The notes beneath the pieces are model-generated. The model was not told where the DNA came from. It made no database searches and saw only the letters and a program-made list of their open reading frames with translations. This document shows, piece after piece, positions 50,216-61,500 of a stretch of 64,000 bases of DNA. The translations under genes and the position numbers were made by a program. Position 1 is the stretch's first letter. The number at the start of each line of letters is the position of its first letter. Source of the stretch: Haliotis asinina (lineage: Eukaryota > Mollusca > Gastropoda > Lepetellida > Haliotidae); the NCBI RefSeq assembly GCF_037392515.1, contig NC_090285.1:4529501-4593500 (forward strand), read 5' to 3'.

Positions 50216-53200
50216 CCTTCCTCCATAAAGAAAAGTGCAAAAACAGAGCATAGTGAAGATTCCTTACAGTTTTCATTCTGTGATTCAGGGTTGAACTCAT
50301 AGTATTTTTTAGGTGAAAAGTGTGCAAGTTTCGATACTACTTGTTTCTGAAACTTTGCTTAGCTAGATGTAGATCTAATGTTTTTAGGGGATAATTTGCA
50401 ATTCAGAAATGTAAATGTATATTGCAAGACCAGCTATGCCTCTGTTTGTTACATTCCAATCAGAAGAGTTTTAGACATAATTTGGGCACAAGCAAACAAA
50501 TATTTCATAGTAAGGGTATTTGGAACAAGCAACCCAAATGGTGTCTTCTGTTTCATTGTCACTCTCACTTTGGTGGAATGGCCTTTTGGTTTTACTCACC
50601 ATTGGTACTTTACACTTCCATACATTTGTTCTATGATGATAGGTTTGATCACAGACACGCCCTGATCACGTTTTAGGCATGTCCTCACAGTACCTTTCCT
50701 CCTGACTCAATCACTCTTGTCTGGCCCTACTGGTAGGCTGTAGACTCACTGTAATTTAAAGTGGTTTTTATTCAGCACATTTTACAAGTTGTGCGACTGA
50801 TAAGCAGGTTGTAACTCACTGTTTTCAAGGAGTGTGCATAATCGAAGTCTCAAGTGAGTCTCTGTTGCATTGTTCCCACTCATGATACTGCAGACCATTT
50901 AGAAATCACCAATTCATTGATAGGTCGTTGCAGTTCTGGGCGCAGATTATCCAAAGCCCTGTGCAAGAGTGGCCTCCCTTGGGTTGCAAGGAATTGATCA
51001 TCATGAGTTTGATTATTGGATTGCCCTCCTTATGTTTAAAGGTTGGATTTCACCATACTTGTGCTCATGGGTTAAACAAATCTGACTTCAGATGCTCTTC
51101 TCACATAAAGCAGACACCATGATATAACTAGAATAATGTTCCCTACTCCATTTCCTTTACGTGAGATCAGCAGGCAGTCAGGACTTACCTCAGTCTGCAG
51201 CACTACCTCCGAATTTCAGAGTCAATACCTCCAGTGTTGTGTAGCAGATATCTTGTACAGCATGTTGTGTATAAAACATATCTGCAGCAGTCACATAGGT
51301 GAAATATACAATGGCTGATTACATACTGCAACGTTTGTTTCACTGTTTCATGTTCATTTGTACAGTTTATTGCAATGAAATCCTTTGATGCAGATTGACT
51401 GGGTTTCCTACATTGCCCAACAGTTCAGCTTCAGGCTTTGATGTTTGACAAATCCGTGAAAGATATTGGCTGTTGCCTGTTTCTAGTGTACAGAAGTTTT
51501 AATAATAATAATGATGATGATTATTTATGATGAGCTGAGCCCCACAAGGTGCATGCTCAAAGTGCAGTTCAGATTCTGAAGAATATGTGTTGTTCCTTTA
51601 AGTTACTTTCACACCATGGTGCTGTTGTACAAAGCAACAAAGGTGATCGCAATTCCTATTCCTTAACATTGAATTTCGATGATCGCAACAAGGTTATTTT
51701 GTACAACACTACTTAAGGATATATTTGTCACTTTAAAATTTCATTTATTGTTGAAAGATTTTATTTGGAATTTTGCATGTATGTTATTTTTAGCATGGAT
51801 GTACGTAGCATGCTAGATAATATGAGACATGTTATGGACTTATCATGCAAATGAGAGTGCCAAAGTATTGTGCTGCATTCAAATATCTTGATTCTGCAAT
51901 GGAAGTGTTTGAAAATATGTTTGTAACTCCAAGGAACTCTTCCTGAGATCTTTTGCTTGGTTTGTCCAACAATTCCTGGCTTAGGCTAAGAGTTCTTGTT
52001 ACTACTACCTTTTTTATGGGGATAATCAGCTGTGTCATGGAAAGATAAAAATATGTCTCTATCAAGAGTGAGTTGTACAGTGTGTTTTTTTTAAACCTTC
52101 AAAGAAACCAGAAAATGTTTTTGCATCGTGGCATTTTTGAATTCCCATAGTTTTTACCTGTATTGCCGTGAAACGATGGGATCATTTTACGTACACTCCA
52201 AGTTTTGTTGTATACAGATGCTCATTTCTGAAAAGTCCATTTCATTAAGTGACTTCATTGTTGTTATTTTCAAGGCGAGTTGTTTTCAGACTATTTATTT
52301 AGTTTAGGAGTTTTTAGTTATAAGTATTGTCTACTTGGAGTCAAATAGTGTACTTATATATAATTTTATCTTTTGTTATTTCAGAAGCGTTGTACATATT
52401 TTGCATCAAAACTCACATACATAAATCATTTTTCTGTTTAGTCAGTGTTTATTCCCAGAACAACCAATCTGATTAGCCCAGCTGCCGGGCAGGACTTCAT
52501 GGCATTGGGGTGATCCACCAGGTCTCTGACAATATTATATTGATATAGTATTAGGCTCTGTCTGTCTGTCCATTTGTCCATATGAATTGGAATATTGTGC
52601 TGACTAGAATCTTTTCATATTTGGTAGCTATGTTTGTCAGAGTATAAGTGAGGCCCCAGTCAGGTTTTGCTTGACTTTCATTTCAAGGCCACCAGAGGGC
52701 TATTAATGCTTACTCTTGTAAATGAGATATCTCAAGAAACGTTGAGATTGGATTTTCTTCATATTCAGCACTAAGCTTTATCTTTCGACAGAACAGGATC
52801 AGAGCATTCTAGAGACCTTCACATAATTTTCGACCCTTTGAAGGTTTCAGCATGTTAAGCTATCTTAAGAACCATTCAATACATTTTTTTCATATTCAAC
52901 ACTAAGCTATATTTAGGGAAGGTGCAGCGCCCAGTCAGTTTTGGTGACCCTCACATAATCCTTAAGTTTACTGCGACACTTTGACAATTTCAGCATGTTA
53001 ACCGGAATTGTCAGCAAGATATCTCAAGAATGGTTCACTGGATTTTGTTCACAGACTTTCCAGACTTCCCTTGAATATTTTTCAGTAAGCAGTTTCTTTA
53101 GTACTATTTTTGCATATTTCATGCACTATGAAATATTCATGTCAAGGTCAGTCAGTCTTAAAAATATGTGTGTGTTTGAACAACTACAGAAAGATACATT

Positions 53201-53830
53201 CGTTACGTTTTTGTATGTTTAACACCATCATAAACTTTCATTCTGATGTCACCTTAGTGACACTGCATTTTATAAAGTAATTTTAGATATTGGAGTTAAT
53301 CTAACATTACAGCCATCATGTTTATAAATCCCTGGTGTTGATTTGAATCTCCATATGAAATCATGAAGAAGTTAGTAATTATATTTATTTTGGCCACGAA
53401 CCCCTGGCTTAGATGTCTCTAGCGGAAGTACAACTTTTTCATGGGATGTACCATCTGCTTCAAACACTTAACAAGGCTTGTCATTATCCTCCTCTGATCA
53501 TTTGTTTGAATGAGTTTCACAATTGGATGAATGTTTCAATAAGGGGAAGAGATTGTTAGTGTATTATTAATTTGGCCTTGACTTACTTTTCAGAATAGCA
53601 TGAAATACAGTTTTTGTCATTTTGTACACTGTTATTTTTATTATTTTTCACTTTCTATGATTAAAATATGGATGCTAGCATTCAGTCACAGGGTAAACAC
53701 ATTTCAAGTCATCTTACATATTGGATCATTTGAATATGTTGAAAGACCTATTAAACATTGCCTGAAGAACTAAATATTTACTTTCATGTAAAACAGTCTT
53801 CTTTTTGTTATTATCATGCCATTCATTTCT
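50216..53830. other. Intergenic DNA between MORC3 and parkin
   Basis: AT-rich sequence without a supported gene. It holds a short AAT/GAT microsatellite (about 51490-51530), a small MITE (51617-51712) and a diverged dispersed repeat (52540-52960). Short open frames here have no recognisable domain. Confidence 0.6.
51617..51712. mobile_element. Small MITE, about 96 bp
   Basis: The ends GGTGCTGTTGTACAAA and, reversed, GTAGTGTTGTACAAAA pair. Inner GTGATCGCAA and GATGATCGC blocks partly pair as well. Confidence 0.6.
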
Positions 53831-53839
53831 TCTGTAACT

Positions 53840-53995
53840 TGGGGCATTTTGGGTAGCCCAGTGGTTGTAGTGCCGGCTTGTCATGTGAAGACCCACATGC
53901 ACTCTCCACATGGGTACATTGTGTGAGGCCCATTTCTGGTGATATTGCTTGCTGGAATATTGCAAGGAGGTGTAAAACCATACTCACTCCCTCTT
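53840..53995 (+). mobile_element. tRNA-headed SINE of a second type
   Basis: TAGCCCAGTGGTTGTAGTGC resembles an A-box tRNA head. It is followed by AAGACCCACATGCAC and a tail GCTGGAATATTGCAAGGAGG with CTCACTCC. It shares its tail, but not its head, with the SINE at 16861. Confidence 0.65.
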
Positions 53996-54389
53996 CTTTA
54001 TCTCCTTTGTGAGGGTGAGCACTGTTCAACTCATGAAAGGGTTAAGAGCTATTGAATCCTTCCACCACTGACTGCCAAGTAAATGGTATGACATGTTGTG
54101 GAATTGGATAACCCTGTCTTAAGTTGAGTAGTATATACTGTAGGCTTTAACTCACTGATTTCTTGCCATTCATCATGTTCTCAGACATCCTGGTTCATCC
54201 ATACCTGCAATACTATTAAAATGTTGAATTATGATCATTCATGTTATTTTATTTGTCCTGTTGTGTTTGCTGGGAGGGTCTGGCTGTCCCAAGAGTCTCA
54301 TCTGGTGCAGTTGTTGTGCAGAGTTAAATACCTTGGGCCCACATGAAACTTACAATTGAAGGTTCAAATACAGCTAACACAGAGAAGAT

Positions 54390-54890
54390 ATTGCTTAGAA
54401 TTTGGTAACCCATGCTTATTGCAAGAGTTGACAGGATCAGGTGGTCAGGCTCGCTGACTTGGTTGACATGTTATCGTATCCCAGTTGTGAAGATGGATGA
54501 TCATGCTGTTGATCACTGGAATGTCTGGTCCAGATTCCATTGCTTCATACAACAGCCATATATATATGTGTGTGTTTAGAATACACTCGGCACTATGCTG
54601 TTGATCACTGGACTGTCTGGTTCAGACTCAATTATTTACAGACCACTGCCATATACTAGTAGCTGGAATTTTGCCGAGTGTGGCATAAAACTAAACTCAC
54701 TCACTCCACTGGTCTGTAAATAATCAAATCTGGCCAGACAATCCAGTGATCAACAGCATAAGCAATAATCTATGCAACTGGGGTACAATGACGTGTCAGC
54801 CAAGTCAGTGAGTCTGACCACTCGATCCTGCTAGTTGCCATTTACACGAAGCATTGGTTGCTGAAGATGAATTCTAACCTGGATCTTTAC
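54390..54890. mobile_element. Cluster of three SINE pieces in both orientations
   Basis: One + copy (54390-54560) lacks its tail. A + 3' part follows (54595-54710). Then a - copy (54711-54885) begins at ACTGGTCTGTAAATAATC. The last two meet near the (CTCA)n tail, giving a fold-back. Confidence 0.75.
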
Positions 54891-54964
54891 AGGTTCTTGG
54901 GCAGGGTGTGTACAAAATACACAAATGTGGCCCAGTTTGGGCAAGCTACTTGGCCAGATAGGTG

Positions 54965-55115
54965 GATAGTACCTAGGGGTAGCCTTGTGGTTAAAGCTTT
55001 GTCTTCTCAAGCTGAAGACCCGGGTTCAAAAGACCACACGAGTACAATGTGTGAAGCCCTTATCTGGCATCCCAAGTTGTGATGTTGCTGGAATACTGCC
55101 TAGTCCCATACTATG
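54965..55115 (+). mobile_element. tRNA-derived SINE with clear A and B boxes
   Basis: GGGTAGCCTTGTGGTTAAAG is an A-box-like head and CCGGGTTCAAAAGACC a B-box-like block at tRNA spacing, followed by GTTGCTGGAATACTGCC. It is not a functional tRNA because the stems do not close. Confidence 0.7.
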
Positions 55116-57134
55116 ATTTCATCAGTTCACCTCATTTCATGCCAGTACATGTTTGTTTCCTTTTCTTCAATACAAATCGGTTTTCAATTTTTTCTGTCAT
55201 TCCAAAGTGGTGACTAGATGAGAATCTAAGGAATTCACATCAAGCAAGGTGGATGGAAATATTTCCTGGACTTCTATTTGAGTTCCTGTTGTTAGTATGA
55301 ACACTGATAGTAAGATGGCAAAAATATGTACAAGAATAAATACAAGAGTGAGGGGAGTTTGGTCAGTACATCTACAGACAAGACTGGAAGCATGTGCACT
55401 GAATCTCCACCCACAAATCTAATGTCCGACAAACTGAAACTACAAATAAAAACAGTAATACTATTTATTTCATATTAATCAAAGAATATCTTCTTTTTAA
55501 AAATCAACAACAGTGTATAATATAAAACATACATCACAGCATACCATAACACGATCATGTCACTCACATAAGAGTTCACAACAATGGAAGCCCTGGCTAA
55601 ACAAGCCATGTTACATTCAAATAACACTGGAGACGTTTAACAAAAAGTCATACCAGCATTACTCAATCAAATGTAAGGTAGTTCTAAATCTAATTCAAAA
55701 TGTTTAAAATCTAACATATTAGCCATGATCCATACTCTCGTTCACTCAAAATCAGAACTGTAGTTCAAAGTTAACTAAAAGTCCAAATAAGAAAATATTT
55801 ATACCAGTCTTCAACTCATTCAGAGCAGGAGATCAACTTCCCACAGCAAAAATATAGACATTTTTCTCATAACAAAAGTGTACTCTGAGTTAGCTGCTCA
55901 GTTGACATCCCAAACAGTTTCAATCAATTTTTTGATATTATCATACACGTTTGCCATTCAGATGAAGTTGAAAAGCTTGATGCCATTTAAAACTCTCTCA
56001 TATGTTAACAGGCCAATACCGTAAGAAAGCTTAACTACAGAGGTGCAAGTGTCAATACCTCTTAAGCCCTAAACTACTGTAAGGCACCAATGATTATAAT
56101 CATCTTTGGTGGAGCTGGTATTAAAAGCAAATATCTTTTCTCAGTACACTATTTACCATTCATTAATTCCATGGTATTCAGCATGTTCATATCTTCAGGC
56201 TATATGTTCCGATAACTCCCAACTATATCCTGGATGTATCTACGGCTTGGCCCAAAACTTTTATCACCTCCCTTTGCTGCTTCTTTATCCAATCAGCTGC
56301 ATACGCTGAGAAGTTAAGTGGACCAATCACAAGGCTAGAAACAGAATACACCTCCGCTCCCTGGATAAACAGTAATGGTGGCAAAAAAACTGACTTTATA
56401 AAGACATACTCAGAATATTGTGCCTATAAAGAATGAGTCTTTAACACTAGAGGACCCCAGTTGATGGACTGACATCATATGTCATTGTTTGTATAAAGTG
56501 TCTGGCGAAAATAATCCACAAATTACTTGGGTTTGAAAGAGTGGCAATGGTGCTAACGTCTAAAGGAAGAACCACTTTACAACTGGTTTAAGGGGTCAAT
56601 ACTTTAGTCATTATTTCTTTTTCACGTTTTTTATCCAGAAAACACATTATAGGATTTGCTAGAAATAAAGAGAACATGGAGTCACCATTGTCAAAACTAC
56701 AGAAATACCTTAGTAGAGGAAGCATCAGTTGGTGTTTTGCTTTCTGAAAGTTAAGATGTAGCACGTCCAACAACACAAACAGTTTGATAAGGCTTCATCC
56801 CAACTACCTCATTCAAAAAGGAAATCCCAAAGTGGTGCAACTTTTTCAAGTTGGGCATTACATAATGTAACTGCTGTTACTTAAATACAAAGAAATTACC
56901 TTGTAGATTCAAATGCAAAACGGTTCTCATGGACGTGATTGAATTATTGTGAATTTGGAAAATGTCTACTGCATCTATTAAGCACACCCCAGATTACCAT
57001 CAAGCTGAAAGATGTCCAGCAGCTGTCACAAACTGACATGTAACCACTGACAACCAGAGGTCTTACCTCCTCATAGCCAAACATCTCAAGAATGCTTCTG
57101 ACAATCAACATCAAAGCTTTAGTTTCTATGGGGT
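55116..57134. other. Intergenic DNA, nothing recognised
   Basis: About 2 kb of AT-rich DNA with no gene, clear repeat or element visible to me. It may contain the parkin 3' end. Confidence 0.5.
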
Positions 57135-57236
57135 GATGGGGTAGCCGAGCCCATTTCTGGTGTTCTCTGCCATGATATTGCTGGAATATTACTAAAAGCG
57201 GGGTAAAATCAAACTCACTCACTCACTCACTCAGTA
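57135..57236 (+). mobile_element. SINE tail fragment with (CTCA)n end
   Basis: GCCCATTTCTGGTGTTCTCT, ATATTGCTGGAATATTACTA and a (CTCA)n run match the tail of the second SINE type. Confidence 0.65.
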
Positions 57237-57923
57237 AAGCTCTTTGTTCCATACCAAAACAAGAGGTATCAGTTCTGTAGCGTGACAGTCGTTAAAATCA
57301 AATGTAAGTTTACAATCTGATACACTGACCTGTTCCAACCCATCAGATAGGTTTCTGTGGTGAGGTCACTAAAGCAGTTGTTCCCATGACTGAACTGACA
57401 AAACTGATCTACTGGTAGAGTGGATCATAAAACAGCTGCTTTAGATAATAATCAATAAAATTAATCCGCATGTATTAGCTCTAGAATTGCCACAAAAATA
57501 AATAACAAAATTGTTGTGGGTCTGATGAGGTCTATTTATCTCACTTCACAACTTTTCATGACAAGAACACGAACAGTCATTCTCTCACTCGCAGTGCTGC
57601 CATTGCCATTCTGTTGCATTTTGCACTTTTAGTTTGCACCAGTGCAAGTTCAAAATGCTTAAATCTAGCCCTGAATATCGTGTTTTGTGAGTTTCCCTGG
57701 CATCAACATAGCACCTCACATTTGGCATCACATGTAATGTAGCTACTAAATACCATTTCAGCAGGTCTCTGGAATATTTCACTCATGTATCAACATGATA
57801 TCAACATCATTTCTACATATGAATGGTGGCGGTTCAGAGGGTATGGAAATATAGGGGGCTTCTTCCTGAATGATATATCCTGTATATTGTTATTCTAAAG
57901 ACTCTTGAAGGATATGCTGAACT

Positions 57924-58569
57924 CTATCCAAACCAATGCTGGCCTTGACAGTCACGGTCCCACACCTTGTTGCACACCCAGCACCAGTCCTCCCCACACC
58001 GTGGACACAGCATGTGCATACAACCGCCTGTAACACAGGGTCACACACACAGGGTCACACAGTGTCACAGATCATGCTTCTTCACGATGATAATTGGGAG
58101 AGAGGTAACTGACCTACTCCCACACTCCAACACCACAGCTACCAGAAAACCTTCAGAATCTGTTTGATTTAGTGGTCAATAGCTAGAGCATGATGCAATG
58201 CTACTCTTTCAGATGAAAAAAATATATCTTCCATTCTACGTTATAGAACTTACCATAAGCCATGGAAACCTGTTCTGCCCCAGAATCCAATATGGCATGA
58301 TAAGATGACCTCTTGAAGATTATTTCCACTGTGCTTTTGTTATCGGTATTAAGCTAATATGAGATCACTAAATATTCTTCTCCATGGTAAATGTGAACTG
58401 CCTAACAGTTGGTTTGAATTTCCAGTATAGATGTCTGAGATCCAGACTAACCGTTTCTCTCTGTCCTTGTGCCACACTTGGGACAGGGTTTGGTGGTGCG
58501 GTCTATTAGGGTCCGAGACTGGTCCTCCCACCGAGACCGGTCAGCCTGGAACGGGTCCACCGAGTAGTC
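57924..58569 (-). CDS. PRKN: Parkin REP linker and catalytic RING2 exons
   Basis: The exon at 58569-58452 carries the repressor helix (DRSRWEDQSRTLIDRTTK) and PCPKC. The last exon carries NGGCMHMLCPRCGEDWCWVC and RDCQGQHW. The cysteine after GG takes ubiquitin from the E2 before passing it to substrate. RING2 keeps all its metal ligands. The end is HWFG, one residue shorter than the human HWFDV. Confidence 0.94.
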
Positions 58570-61500
58570 CTGGACAGACAGTCACCAAATACTGAATAAT
58601 TCCTCAACACCACAGTCATGACTACTGCACACCCTATACAAATGGTTAGATATCATGTACTGTGAATGTTATCACAAACTTGCATTGAAAGAGAGAGACA
58701 CACGCCTGAACCACCATCTGGGTCTGCCTATAAATCAGTGTTGTTTGTTTCTATAAGACAAGAGTGTATCAGAGTTGAGCATAAAAGCAGGACTAAAACT
58801 AAAACCAGGAAGGGGGTCTGATTTTATGAAAATGTCCTGTCACTGGAATTATTCTCACTGTCACTTACCTGGGCTGAAAGTCGAAGGAGAGGATTGTCAT
58901 CACATGGCCCCTCATGGTACTCGTTCTTGCAGTCACGACAAAATGTCATCTGTAACACCAGAGGATGGAAGACACAGTAAGTGGGTAACTGGGTGTGAGT
59001 GAGTGAGTGAGTAAGTAAGTGAGTTCAAGTAATATTCTACTTAACATAAAGTCAGTCAGGAAAGTGAGTGGGTGGGTGGGTGAGTGAGTAAGAGAGTTGA
59101 AGTAATATTCTAGCTAACATAAAGTCAGTCAGGAAAGTGAGTGGGTGGGTGAGTGAGTAAGAGAGTTGAAGTAATATTCTAGCTAACATAAAGTCAGTCG
59201 GGAAAGTGAGTGGGTGGGTGAGTGAGTCAGTGAGTGAGTGAGTTGTTGTAACATTTCAGCTATATCATGGCAAAAGACATGAGAAATGAGACTCACATAA
59301 TGTACCTACGTCAAGCTGAAAGCTGATAAAAAGTCAGGAAAGCAGTTCCTGAAATGATGTACTGTCCATGACATTGTAACAATTTCCTTGTTGTTCAGTT
59401 AAAACTCTGACAACACCTGGTACATACCACTGTTGTCTGACATTTTGCACAACTTGTTTCTGCATCAAGGAAAACAGCTGTACTAAAAACCTTATCATCA
59501 GTTAGGACATGACATGTTTACCATGCAGTCCTTGGCAACACAGGTAACTTTCCTCCCGGCTGTGTCAAGGACAAAGCCCATCCCACATCCTGGTCCTGGA
59601 CACAAGACGCCGCCATCTTGTAGTACATACTCCTCTGCAGCGAATGTGTTGAACCGTTCATACTGCAACATTCATAAACATTTTCATAAGATAATGGTGA
59701 AATGAAAATTTTAATCACTTGCTTTCTGCTACAGCAAGCCATGTCAGAAACCGACCCACTACATTTCCCGTCTCCATGTGAGGCATCTGGGTTAGATCCA
59801 CACTCCATCCTTGATTACCCTGATGGTCTACAATTGGTCCCTAGCACTCCATGCTTCTCCTCTCCCCAGTGAGGATTCCACATCAGAATAAGTACCCAGT
59901 ACCCATCACACAGGCACAATGACCTCCTCTCACCCAGGGAACACAAATCCTCTCAACCAGTTAACACAAACCCTCTCAACCAGGTAACATGAACCCTCTC
60001 ACCCAAGTAACAGAGACCACTCTCAACCAGGTAACATGAACCCTCTCACCCAAGTAACAGAGACCACTCTCAACCAGGTAACATGAACCTCTCTGACCTA
60101 GGTAACATGAACCACTCTCATCCAGGTAACACAAAGCCCTCTCCTGAAAATTTTCGGCCAGACAGTTGGTCTGGTAATTTTGAAAAGTTCCAAATCAGTG
60201 GAAAATTGCCTGGACAGAAGTTTTGGGGTTAAGATGAATAATAATAAGGTTAAAAAGAAGAGATTTCTTTTCAGTCAAGACTTTAGTCATAATACTCAAA
60301 GTCAGATTCATCATCAGGCATGCAACTCGTTAAATCTGACCGTCCGGTCGCAAAAGAGACCATCCTGGACAGTCAGGCAGGCAGGAGTTTGCAACATTTC
60401 TCTAATTCAGGTAACAGAATCCCCTTTCAGCCTGGTAACATAAGAAACCCTCTCACTTAAATAACATAAAAAAGCTTCTCAGCTTCTCACCTGCTCGTCT
60501 CCCAGTAAGTGGAAGTGGTGGCTTTCCTGGATCTCCGAGCTCGGACAGCCAGCTGAAATAAACCAGGTCTAATACAACATCTGGTTACAGCTAGTCTGGT
60601 GGAGAGGATCATACATTTATTTGGTCAAGAAAATAGCTAATGTACTCAAAATTTCACTTTGCTAGCACAGTGTGGCAAGGTGCATCAACGTTTCTACCGT
60701 TTACTTACCAGTATCTTGTCTCTGCTGTTAACTAACCTAGCTAAGGCATGGTGTGATTATCCCTGAATGTTTTACTAACCTAGCCATGGCAGGGTGTGGT
60801 TAGCCATGAATGTTTTACTAACTTACCTAAGGCAGAGTGTGGTTAGCCATGAATGTTTCACTAAACTAGCCAAGGCATGGTGTGGTTAGCCCTGAATGTT
60901 TTACTAACCTAGCCAAGGCAGGGTGTGGTTAGCCCTGAATGTTTTACTAACCTAGCCAAGGCATGGTGTGGTTATCCCTGAATGTTTCACTAACCTAGCC
61001 AAGGCAGAGTGTGGTTATCCCTGAATGTTTTACTAACCTAGCCAAGGCAGGGTGTGGTTAGCCATGAATGTTTTACTAACTTACCTAAGGCAGAGTGTGG
61101 TTAGCCCTGAATGTTTCACTAACCTAGCCAAGGCATGGTGTGGTTAGCCCTGAATGTTTTACTAACCTAGCCAAGGCAGGGTGTGGTTAGCCCTGAATGT
61201 TTTACTAACCTAGCCAAGGCAGGGTGTGGTTATCCCTGAATGTTTCACTAACCTAGCCAAGGCAGAGTGTGGCTATCCCTGAATGTTTCACTAACCTAGC
61301 CAAGGCAGAGTGTGGCTATCCCTGAATGTTTCACTAACCTAGCCAAGGCAGGGTTTGGTTAGCAATGAATGTTTTACTAACTTACCTAAGGCAGAGTGTG
61401 GTTAGCCCTGAATGTTTTACTAACCTAGCCAAGGCATGGCGTGGTTAGCCCTGAATGTTTCACTAACCTGGGCAAGGCAGGGTGTGGTTAGCCATGAATG

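Noticed and set aside
54965-55040. A functional tRNA gene
   Set aside because: A and B box-like blocks are present but the acceptor and anticodon stems do not form; it is a SINE head.
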